From an uncultured Flavobacteriaceae bacterium (lineage in GTDB: Bacteria > Bacteroidota > Bacteroidia > Flavobacteriales > Flavobacteriaceae): 64,000 nucleotides of DNA. Both the position numbers and the translations under genes were made by a program. Numbering within the stretch: the first letter of the stretch is position 1; every line of letters begins with the position of its first letter. Where the stretch lies: positions 1 to 64,000 of the forward strand of contig CALLUG010000012.1 of NCBI GenBank assembly GCA_938011315.1, in the 5' to 3' direction. Below, piece by piece: positions 55,615 to 62,855 of the stretch. The notes under the pieces were generated by a model that did no database searches, was not told where the DNA came from, and saw only the letters and a program-made list of their open reading frames with translations.

Positions 55615-55854
55615 ATGGGAGAATACAATAATCCTGTACCAACTAAATGTTGGGAAGCTTATCTTACATTTTGCGGATGTGTTTTTGACAGACAACAAGG
55701 AACTCATCATCATTGGAAATGTCCCAATTGTTGGAGAACAGTAACTTTTTGGGGACACAAAAAAGATGTTCCGCGATTTCATATTGGTACTTGTTTGAAA
55801 ACAATGAGCAAAACTAAGACTGAATTCAATAAATGGGCGAAACAGAATTGTTAA
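55615..55854 (+). CDS. HicA-like mRNA interferase toxin with Cys-x-x-Cys insertion
   Basis: The 79-residue protein has the double-stranded-RNA-binding-like HicA layout: Gly-Thr-His-His-His at residues 29-33 (the catalytic His block, GSHH in most HicA), and a conserved VTFWGHKKDVPRFHIGTCLK segment like the HicA VPxHxxKDIPxGTLxxIL block. Unusually, C36-P-N-C39 sits directly after the catalytic block, with further cysteines at 12, 20, 22 and 60. A zinc- or redox-dependent variant is possible. Paired with the HicB-like gene upstream. Confidence 0.7.
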   Translation: MGEYNNPVPTKCWEAYLTFCGCVFDRQQGTHHHWKCPNCWRTVTFWGHKKDVPRFHIGTCLKTMSKTKTEFNKWAKQNC

Positions 55855-55860
55855 TAAAAA

Positions 55861-55990
55861 ACGATTTGCCAACACCGTATATAATTTATTGCTAGTTCTA
55901 GCTTACTTACGAAAATCCTTACGGATTTTCTATTCGATTTTTATTTGCTAAATTACGCAACAAACCATATACAATCACGTTGTAAACAAT
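55861..55990 (+). repeat. Structured intergenic element 3 (cassette spacer, D type)
   Basis: The element begins acgatttgccaacaccgtata and ends catatacaatcacgttgtaaac, so gtata/tatac and aac/gtt pair across it. Inner parts tttattgc and gcaacaaa nearly pair. A perfect central hairpin gaaaatcc-ttac-ggattttc lies at 55911-55930. The next gene begins 14 bases after it. No ORF is present. Confidence 0.65.
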
Positions 55991-56003
55991 TAAAACACAA
56001 TAA

Positions 56004-56648
56004 ATGAACAAGAACATTTTTTTGAATAAGAGATATTTTATCTCATTATTACTAGTAATTTTTTCAACTTTATTATTTAGCCAAAGTAAAAAAGCTACTG
56101 TTTTTTATAAAAACGGAGATTCAATTCAAGGCTTTATTAGTAGAATAAACTATGATCATATAAAATTCAGTAAAGAGAAAAAAGGAAAATATAAATGGCT
56201 AAAGCCTAAAGGTCTTGATAAATTAATAATCTATTCTGAAGATGGAATTCAAGAACGCCATTATGTTGAACACAAAAAGAAAAAGAATTCTAAAAAATCT
56301 AAAACACGTCTTGCAATACTAGTGCTGAAAGGAGAAGTTAATTATTATATCGAGCCTTATAATTTTGGAAGTGGATTTCGTAATGATGGAAAATCTTTTG
56401 GAATGAGTCAAAACTTTTACTACGATGAAGGTTTTAATCAAGTTAGGTTATATGTAAAAAGAGACAACGAGAAATACGTTACTTTACTTTCTACAAGTGG
56501 TCAAGTAGTTTTTTCCAAAAATTTCAAAAAAACAGCATCTGACTATTTTAAAGATTGTTTGGAATTGGTCTCCAAAATAGAATCAGGCTATTATAAAAAA
56601 GCTAATGTAACTGAAATGGTCGAATTCTATAATAAAGAATGTAAATAA
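56004..56648 (+). CDS. Exported protein of unknown function
   Basis: The 214-residue protein has a signal peptide (about 1-27, MNKNIFLNKRYFISLLLVIF then LLFSQ). A beta-rich region with a DUF-like start (KATVFYKNGDSIQGFISRINYDHIKFS), a Lys-rich stretch (about 91-100) and a helical end follow. It is probably periplasmic or surface-located. I do not recognise a named family. It sits alone between two cassette spacers. Confidence 0.65.
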   Translation: MNKNIFLNKRYFISLLLVIFSTLLFSQSKKATVFYKNGDSIQGFISRINYDHIKFSKEKKGKYKWLKPKGLDKLIIYSEDGIQERHYVEHKKKKNSKKSKTRLAILVLKGEVNYYIEPYNFGSGFRNDGKSFGMSQNFYYDEGFNQVRLYVKRDNEKYVTLLSTSGQVVFSKNFKKTASDYFKDCLELVSKIESGYYKKANVTEMVEFYNKECK

Positions 56649-56652
56649 AAAC

Positions 56653-56790
56653 TGTTTACAATAGCGTGTATAGCAAATTGCAATGAATTCCTAATCGGAG
56701 CTCATTGCAATTTGCTGTTTTCTGGTTACGGCGGAAAATCATAGTTGATTTTCCGCAACGAGCCATACACAACAACGCTGCCAATAACTT
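56653..56790 (+). repeat. Structured intergenic element 4 (cassette spacer with two perfect hairpins)
   Basis: Hairpin one has exact 15-bp arms agcaaattgcaatga (56672-56686) and tcattgcaatttgct (56702-56716). Hairpin two has exact 11-bp arms gcggaaaatca (56731-56741) and tgattttccgc (56746-56756). Outer bases agcgtgtat (56663-56671) pair with atacac-aaca-acgct (56765-56779), enclosing both hairpins. The right end gctgccaataac is followed by the next start codon. Confidence 0.7.
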
Positions 56791-56805
56791 AAAAAACCCA
56801 ACCAA

Positions 56806-57410
56806 ATGAAAAAATACTTCTGATTTTATTATTGTTTACAATCAAATCTCAATTATATAGCCAGGAATATATTCCAGCAGACAATTTCAAATTTAGATTT
56901 ATAAAAGCAAAAAAAGCTGTTGGAGGTAATTATTATTACACAATTAAAACGCCAAAAGGAGTTAGAAAAACACAAGTTAGATTTAAAATGCAATCCTTAT
57001 CAGGAAAGAAAGATGATTTTGATCCAAATAAATTTTATCTAGTAACTGATAATTATAAATGGAGGGTAAGACCTATTGATGTAAGACATAATTATGCTGC
57101 TGGTTGGATATTTATCGGATTTGAATATTTAGTTGACTTTCAGCCCACCGACAAAAAACTAAAAGAATGGTTATCTTATAAGCCAGAAGTTAAGAATACT
57201 TTTGACGATTATAAAATTGATGGATACAAAGACATTCGTACAAATATAAATTTTGGAACAAAACGAAAACCAAAAATGTCTTCCCCTTATTTAAATCACA
57301 GGGAATTAAAATCTTGTAAAATTGACTTATATTTTTCGCTACCAAAAAATTTAAAAAAATTTAGAATTTATTACGGTAAAACTTTGATTGCCGATACAGA
57401 AGTAAAATAA
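56806..57410 (+). pseudogene. Exported-protein gene with frameshift in an A6 tract after the ATG
   Basis: The ATG at 56806 is followed by six A and then a TGA five codons later. Adding one A would give MKKILLILLLFTIKSQ, a standard signal peptide ending in LYSQ, joined in frame to the 192-residue frame opening with TTG at 56832. The downstream domain (YIPADNFKFRFIKAKKAVGGNYYY) is intact to 57410. So this is either a slipped-strand off state, a recent mutation, or a sequencing error. Translation from TTG 56832 would give a protein without signal peptide. The family is not recognised. Confidence 0.7.
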
Positions 57411-57507
57411 ACTATGGGAAAGGAAAGTGTATAATTCATTACTAACATCTCCTATTTACGAAAGTGGACTACCCAATAAATTTGGTGCAAATTTGACACA
57501 TATTTAT

Positions 57508-57720
57508 TCATGTTTCAAGTTGTTTTTCAGTAGGAGTTTTAAAGCCCAAAGCGGAATGTAATTTTTCGTAATTATACCATTTAATATACTCTTTAATAAT
57601 ATTATAAGTGTTTAAAAATGAGTGAAAATTATATCTGTTTGCACATTCATATTTTAGGGTTTTAAAAAAAAGACTCAACTATTTCAGAAATTCCAATATA
57701 GAAGACATTTGCTGCCGCCA
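57508..57720 (-). pseudogene. IS3-family transposase (OrfB) C-terminal remnant
   Basis: On the minus strand, bases 57660-57508 read as TLKYECANRYNFHSFLNTYN, then IIKEYIKWYNYEKLHSALGF and KTPTEKQLET plus stop: the C-terminal end of an IS3-type rve integrase with its Tyr-Asn-x-Glu-(K/R)-Leu-His-Ser-Ala-Leu-Gly block. Upstream, IGISEIVESFF joins it only after removing one T from a run of eight, so the remnant is also frameshifted. The rest of the element is missing. Confidence 0.75.
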
Positions 57721-57838
57721 ATTTCTGATAAGAAAAAATAAAACGGCAGAAAACCGTGTATAATATCTTTTTTAATAAAAAAACAAGCCCATAAGCTATA
57801 GTTTCTATTGGCACAATGAAAGGTTTGATGCGTTAATT

Positions 57839-57907
57839 TCAAAAATAATTTAAAACCAAAAACATTGCCCCCAAACTAATAATAGTTATCAAAAATACCT
57901 TAAGCAT
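57839..57907 (-). CDS. Possible 22-residue membrane peptide
   Basis: A minus-strand ATG at 57907 opens a 22-codon frame, MLKVFLITIISLGAMFLVLN followed by YF and a stop. It would form a single membrane helix, like small type I toxins. There is no family match, and a chance ORF in AT-rich DNA is quite possible. Confidence 0.15.
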   Translation of the reverse strand: MLKVFLITIISLGAMFLVLNYF

Positions 57908-58000
57908 CTTTACTAATGCCGATTCTAAAATATTATGTACCTTTAGTCATAAGAAAAAAGGATTGGAAAGAGGAGAGTATTACCGTAAAACCATTGAACA

Positions 58001-58861
58001 TTGACAAAAACAAAAGAAAATATTGAATACTATCTTGACTCAAAAAATGATAAGGATTATCTTCAAGATTTAGTATTTAATATTAAAGAAGCATATACAA
58101 ATCAAGAAAAACTAACGTTTCAAATTGTTAAGCCAAAACAAAAAGGGTTTTTAATAAAAATCGGAGGTTTATTTGCGTTTGTCTCTTTTAAGCATTTAGG
58201 GTGGACTTACCCTTCAATCCAATTTTGGGAAAATGCCTCGAGGTTTCTCGTTGGAGCTTACTTTACTGCAAAAATTCACGACGTCCAAGAACATCCAATT
58301 TCAATTAGAATAAATGCAAGAGAGCAGAAATTTGAAAATCCAAACCTAGAAAAATACACCAAATATCGTGGTGTTATTTTACAAAAAGCGAAGTATGGTA
58401 TTTTTGTAGATTTAGGTATTCACTTCAATTGGAAATTTGGCTCACTTTTGGGTCTAATCCATAAATCGACATTAATAAATGAGTCCGATTACGACAATTG
58501 GGATGTTAAACAAGAAATTGTCACACTATTTCAAGGCTATAACCAAGACGGTAAGCTCATACTTGGAGATAATCGTGAGCGAGGAAAATGGACAAATGGA
58601 GAAATGGGCAAACTCATTGGTACAAATCAAAAAGTAAGTGTTGTAATCCCTGAAAATGGAAAACACGAATTTTACGTTTTAGGAAAACATAAAGCAACAA
58701 TACCAATTAAAAAAGAGTACTATCCTAATTTTATAACAACAGTAAAAAAATACATTTGCGCACTGAAAAATGAAGAAATTATAAATTGCGAAATAATGAG
58801 AATAAACAAAAAGAAAGATAGCTTTGTACTGAAATTAATAATTGAATCACCAAAAAGCTAA
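58001..58861 (+). CDS. S1-like RNA-binding domain protein, unknown function
   Basis: The 286-residue protein has a region resembling an S1 OB-fold at about 122-158 (YRGVILQKAKYGIFVDLG, then FGSLLGLIHKS), and a possible second, degenerate OB-like region at about 38-66. The C-terminal 100 residues are basic and beta-rich. Nucleic-acid binding is likely. The frame opens at TTG 58001, six bases after an in-frame TGA, with no upstream ATG. It lies after the IS3 remnant at the end of the accessory region. Confidence 0.65.
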   Translation: MTKTKENIEYYLDSKNDKDYLQDLVFNIKEAYTNQEKLTFQIVKPKQKGFLIKIGGLFAFVSFKHLGWTYPSIQFWENASRFLVGAYFTAKIHDVQEHPISIRINAREQKFENPNLEKYTKYRGVILQKAKYGIFVDLGIHFNWKFGSLLGLIHKSTLINESDYDNWDVKQEIVTLFQGYNQDGKLILGDNRERGKWTNGEMGKLIGTNQKVSVVIPENGKHEFYVLGKHKATIPIKKEYYPNFITTVKKYICALKNEEIINCEIMRINKKKDSFVLKLIIESPKS

Positions 58862-58937
58862 AAAACAGCGAAATGCCAATACTATTGCATAAAGGATATT
58901 GCCACTTTATTGTGGACGCAGCCTAAATTGAAAAAAC

Positions 58938-59096
58938 ATGATTAAAATAAGAATTATTGGATTAGTAATATTAATTATAGGAATTACAATTCAATTCGTT
59001 TTACAAAACGATGTAATCGATTTTATTTCTGGCATTTTTACTGGTGGTGGAATTGTGTTACTTATTACTGGAAGAATAAGTAAGTCACAAAATTAA
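58938..59096 (+). CDS. Small two-helix membrane protein (52 residues)
   Basis: An ATG at 58938 opens a 52-codon frame. It starts MIKIRIIGLVILIIGITIQF (first hydrophobic helix), then a short polar link (VLQNDVIDFIS), a Gly-rich second helix (GIFTGGGIVLLITG) and a polar end RISKSQN. The strong two-helix pattern, ATG start and location 76 bases after the S1-like gene support a real gene. No family is recognised. Similar tiny membrane proteins are common in Flavobacteriia. Confidence 0.6.
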   Translation: MIKIRIIGLVILIIGITIQFVLQNDVIDFISGIFTGGGIVLLITGRISKSQN

Positions 59097-59286
59097 TTGT
59101 ATTTTCGGAATTGAAACCTAAATCGAGTACATTCTAAATTACCCCACATCTTTAAGTAATTACAAATTAACTTTTACTAACTGAGCAAAACTCTATTTGC
59201 TTAGCAAGGATTATAAAATAATAGGTTAAAATGAACTAAGGGCAGGTAATTTTTTATAAATTTACTAAAAATAAACCTAAACCCTA

Positions 59287-62200
59287 TTGCAAGTTTCTGC
59301 CTTCAAACGATATATTGTTTTTATTATTCTTACCGTACTAGGAGCATTTGTATTACCAAAACTATCGGTAAAACTTAACCCTAGTAATGGTTTGCCCTCT
59401 ATAACGGTAAGTTACCTATGGCCCAATGCTTCGTCTTACACCTTAGAGCGTGATATTACTTCTATTTTGGAGGGAGGGTTTGGAACTTTAAAAGGACTAG
59501 AAAAACTAGACTCAAAATCCTCAAAAGGATCAGGGTACATTACCTTGAGTTTTGATAAATATACCAATATTGATGTTGCCCGTTTTGAAACCGCAACCAT
59601 TATACGACAACTCTATAAACAGCTACCAGATCGAGTTAGCTACCCAGTTATTAGTGTTAACCGCCCCGACAATGCCATAAACCAGCCGTTTTTGTCTTAC
59701 AGTATTAATGCCCCCGAAACACCCTTCAAAATTCAAGAACGAGTAAAAACGATTTTGGAACCCATTATAGGCGCTATTCCTGCTATAGACAAAACAGTGC
59801 TACATGGCGCCAACCCTAAAGAGTATGTTGTAACCTACAACACCAATGCACTATTAGGGTTAAAACTAAACAAAAACGACTTAATACAAGCCATACAAGA
59901 GGTGTTTAAAGAACAGTCACTAGGCGAAGTAACCTACCTAAACGACTATATTACACTATCCATACAAGCCAAGGGTGCCGAAAACTTTAATTGGCATATT
60001 CCCATAAAAAAAATTGGACAGCGTCTAGTGTACCTAGACGAGTTAACAACCATTAGAGAGCAAGAGCAAGAGGCACAAACGTACCAGCGTATCAATGGCA
60101 AAAATGCGATTAGTGTTTCTATTTATGCCGAAAAACAAGCCAATACCATTACATTGGCCAATACTGTAGCTGAGCAAATGGCGTTAATTAAACAGCAATT
60201 TCCTTCTAACTACGAGTTTGTAAAATCTTTTGACGACACTATTTTTTTAAAAGAAGAATTATCCAAAATCTACAAACGTAGCCTATATACCCTAGCCATT
60301 TTATTAGTGTTTATACTATTAGTTAGTCGAAGTTTTAAATACTTATTAGTCACACTTCTAAGCCTAATAGCCAACCTAGGGCTTGCATTTTTATTGTACT
60401 ATATGTTTGGTGTAGAAATACAGCTTTATTCCTTGGCAGGAATTACAATATCGTTAGGATTAATTATAGACAATAGTATTGTTATGATTGATCATATTAG
60501 GCATTTGCGCAATAAAAACATTTTTATACCCATACTAGCCTCTACACTAACTACAGTTGGAGCCTTGGCAATTATTTATTTTCTAGACGATAAGTATAAA
60601 GTTAACCTTATCGATTTTGCACTAGTAATTATAATTAACCTAAGCGTCTCCCTTTTAGTCGCCCTATATTTAATCCCCGCATTATTAGAGCACATCACAA
60701 TTCCTGAACGCAAAGAACAACGCTGGAGCATTAGTGCAAAAAATTATTTTTACCACCTATACGGAAAGTTAATAAGTCTAGAGCTGCGCTTTAAAAAATT
60801 AACGATTAGTGTTATAATACTAATTTTTGGGATTCCCGTATTTATGCTTCCCCAAAAAACAGAACACAATACCACTTGGTATGAAAAAGCGTACAATAAC
60901 ACCCTAGGAAATGAGTGGTATCGTGAAAATATTAGACCACATATAGATCGCTACTTAGGAGGATCATTTCGTCTTTTCTCTTACTACGTATTTGAGGGTG
61001 CCTCTTCTAGGCGTAACGAGCAAACCAAACTATATGTAAGTGCACAAATGGAAAAAGGGGCAACGGTACACCAAATGAACGATGTGTATCTAGGGATCGA
61101 AAACTACCTACTACAGTACAATGAAATTGACCAATTTAAAACCAATGTTTATAGTGGTGATAATGCCCGAATGGAAATAACCTTTAAGGATGGCTATCAG
61201 CAATCGGCATTTCCATTTTTATTAAAAGCGCGCTTGGTTAGAAAAGTTTTAGATCAAGCAGGCATTGACTGGAATATTTATGGCGTGGGTAATGGCTTTA
61301 GCAATGGTAGCTCTAGTGGTGAGCCCGTTAATTTTAGTGTTAAAGCTAAAGGCTACAACTATGATAACTTAAATGCCTGGGCGGATACCTTAAAAACAGC
61401 GTTATTAAAACACCCACGCATTCAAAAAGTATTTGTTAGAGAAAATAGTTATTGGCGAAGAGAGGCCTCTTATGAGTATCGTTTTTTGTTAGACAAACAA
61501 CGTTTAGCACTTCTTAAAAGTAACCCCAGCAACGTTATAAACGAATTAAAAAACCTAACCCTATCAAAAACACAAGACTTATCTCTAAACATTTTTGGTA
61601 AATATACCCCAGTGCGTTTTGAATCTGAAAACTCAAAAACCTACGACATTTGGCGTATTAAAAACGCACCCTTAGATAGTATTAATAAACCAGTAGTGCT
61701 AAAAGGAGTTGCTGAAATTTATAAAGCTCCCGAGGAAGAAAATATTTATAAAGAAAATCAAGAATATATCCGTTTAGTACAATTTCAATATACCGGATCG
61801 AGTAAATTTGGTTCTCGCTTTTTAAAAGAAAAACTAGAAGAACTCAAAACCAAATTACCCTTAGGGTACACTTTTGAAAATAGCCAAAATCAATTCTTTT
61901 TTGGAAATGACGAAAACAATAATTACAGCACTCTGTTACTTTTAATACTAGCTATTATCTATCTTATTTGTTCTGTGCTATTTGAAAGTTTTAAGCAACC
62001 TTTTATTATTCTAAGTGTTATACCAATTTCTTTTATTGGTGTGTTTTTAACCTTTTATCTATTTGATTTTAATTTTGATCAAGGTGGCTTAGCCTGTTTC
62101 GTGTTACTAAGTGGAATTACAGTAAATGCCTCTATTTTTATTATTAATGGATTTAATAAACTACAAAAACAAAACCCCGAACAAAATAAAATAGAGCTAT

Positions 62201-62400
62201 ATTTAGAAGCGTTCAAACAAAAAATATTTCCAATTATGCTAACCATTATCTCTACTATTCTTGGATTTATCCCTTTTGTAAAAGATGGACAGAATGAAGT
62301 GTTTTGGTTTGCATTGGGTGTAGGCACTATAGGAGGGTTAATCTTTTCTTTAGTAGGTATTTTGTTATATTTACCTGTATTTACATTAAAAAAACAGTAA
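59287..62400 (+). CDS. RND-family efflux permease (AcrB-like), stand-alone
   Basis: The 1037-residue protein has the RND layout: a first membrane helix, two large periplasmic loops (about 35-330 and 540-840) and blocks of membrane helices after each. In TM4 the AcrB Asp407-Asp408 position reads D395-N396 (IIDNSIVMIDH). In TM10 the AcrB Lys940 position reads V946-N947 (GITVNASIF). The relay is thus of the DN/VN kind, seen in other RND branches. No membrane-fusion protein or TolC gene is adjacent. The start is TTG at 59287; a stop nine bases upstream excludes a longer frame. Substrate unknown. Confidence 0.85.
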   Translation: MQVSAFKRYIVFIILTVLGAFVLPKLSVKLNPSNGLPSITVSYLWPNASSYTLERDITSILEGGFGTLKGLEKLDSKSSKGSGYITLSFDKYTNIDVARFETATIIRQLYKQLPDRVSYPVISVNRPDNAINQPFLSYSINAPETPFKIQERVKTILEPIIGAIPAIDKTVLHGANPKEYVVTYNTNALLGLKLNKNDLIQAIQEVFKEQSLGEVTYLNDYITLSIQAKGAENFNWHIPIKKIGQRLVYLDELTTIREQEQEAQTYQRINGKNAISVSIYAEKQANTITLANTVAEQMALIKQQFPSNYEFVKSFDDTIFLKEELSKIYKRSLYTLAILLVFILLVSRSFKYLLVTLLSLIANLGLAFLLYYMFGVEIQLYSLAGITISLGLIIDNSIVMIDHIRHLRNKNIFIPILASTLTTVGALAIIYFLDDKYKVNLIDFALVIIINLSVSLLVALYLIPALLEHITIPERKEQRWSISAKNYFYHLYGKLISLELRFKKLTISVIILIFGIPVFMLPQKTEHNTTWYEKAYNNTLGNEWYRENIRPHIDRYLGGSFRLFSYYVFEGASSRRNEQTKLYVSAQMEKGATVHQMNDVYLGIENYLLQYNEIDQFKTNVYSGDNARMEITFKDGYQQSAFPFLLKARLVRKVLDQAGIDWNIYGVGNGFSNGSSSGEPVNFSVKAKGYNYDNLNAWADTLKTALLKHPRIQKVFVRENSYWRREASYEYRFLLDKQRLALLKSNPSNVINELKNLTLSKTQDLSLNIFGKYTPVRFESENSKTYDIWRIKNAPLDSINKPVVLKGVAEIYKAPEEENIYKENQEYIRLVQFQYTGSSKFGSRFLKEKLEELKTKLPLGYTFENSQNQFFFGNDENNNYSTLLLLILAIIYLICSVLFESFKQPFIILSVIPISFIGVFLTFYLFDFNFDQGGLACFVLLSGITVNASIFIINGFNKLQKQNPEQNKIELYLEAFKQKIFPIMLTIISTILGFIPFVKDGQNEVFWFALGVGTIGGLIFSLVGILLYLPVFTLKKQ

Positions 62401-62676
62401 ACAAAAAAACCATCAGAGACGAATGCCTTGCCTAAATTTTTTTTGCCTCTAACCAAAATCGCTATACATTTTGTTTGGCAAATACCTCTATTTTGTAATA
62501 ATAATGATGTAAACGTAATATATATTGCACGCTTACAATAAGCTATGCCTTAACTAGAAACAAGTTAATAACTTTTATATATTTAGCCTTATAAAACCCT
62601 AGTAGAAAAAGGCTTTTTATTTAATTTCGTTTTTTAAGCAAAGACATCATTTACACTAATTAATAGTTACTAGCTT
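62401..62676. other. Intergenic region between the RND gene and the MITE-like repeat
   Basis: No supported ORF, RNA gene or clear terminator is seen in this AT-rich stretch. It leads into the MITE-like repeat at 62677 that reaches to 16 bases before the thyA start. Confidence 0.5.
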
Positions 62677-62840
62677 ATACCAATTGTTATTTAAAATAAG
62701 TTGCAAATAATTTGGAATATAGTGTGTTTAGATGACATAGAAAACCTAAACATAGTCTTAGTTGCGCTTCGATTTTATAGCGATATATAGACGCAATAGA
62801 AACGAATGATATAGCTTATTTTGAGTCATAATTGATATTA
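62677..62840. repeat. MITE-like dispersed repeat, copy 2
   Basis: This 164-base copy starts tataccaattgttattt and ends gtcataattgatatta. Its first 27 bases, read from 62676, and the reverse complement of its last 27 bases agree at 20 positions, so it has imperfect terminal inverted repeats. It shares its ends and middle with 47087-47242 and its right half with 50931-50981. It has no coding capacity. It ends just before thyA. Confidence 0.78.
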
Positions 62841-62855
62841 ACAACCCACATTGCA

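Larger units (their letters stand above)
57411..58000. other. Accessory spacer with IS3 remnant; no intact gene
   Basis: This 590-base gap opens with a D-type spacer start (gtgtataattcattacta, then tttacgaaag at 57459-57468). An IS3 transposase remnant on the minus strand (57508-57720) follows. Another spacer-like fragment (ccgtgtataat near 57755) and AT-rich sequence lie further on. A 22-residue minus-strand membrane ORF at 57839-57907 is noted separately. The rest shows nothing I can support. Confidence 0.55.

Noticed and set aside
56832-57410. TTG at 56832 as the genuine start of the exported protein
   Set aside because: It would remove most of the signal peptide that the upstream ATG supplies after a one-base correction. 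The intact hydrophobic frame upstream of 56832 shows the real start was at 56806.
53237-57470. Calling the spacers true integron attC sites
   Set aside because: The ends read GTTGGCA and TTGCCAAC rather than the GTTRRRY/RYYYAAC core, and there is no IntI or attI in view. Only the general architecture matches, so they are reported as attC-like.
62079-62456. 125-codon minus-strand ORF at the end of the RND gene
   Set aside because: It is antisense to a clearly conserved RND domain and shows no family features.
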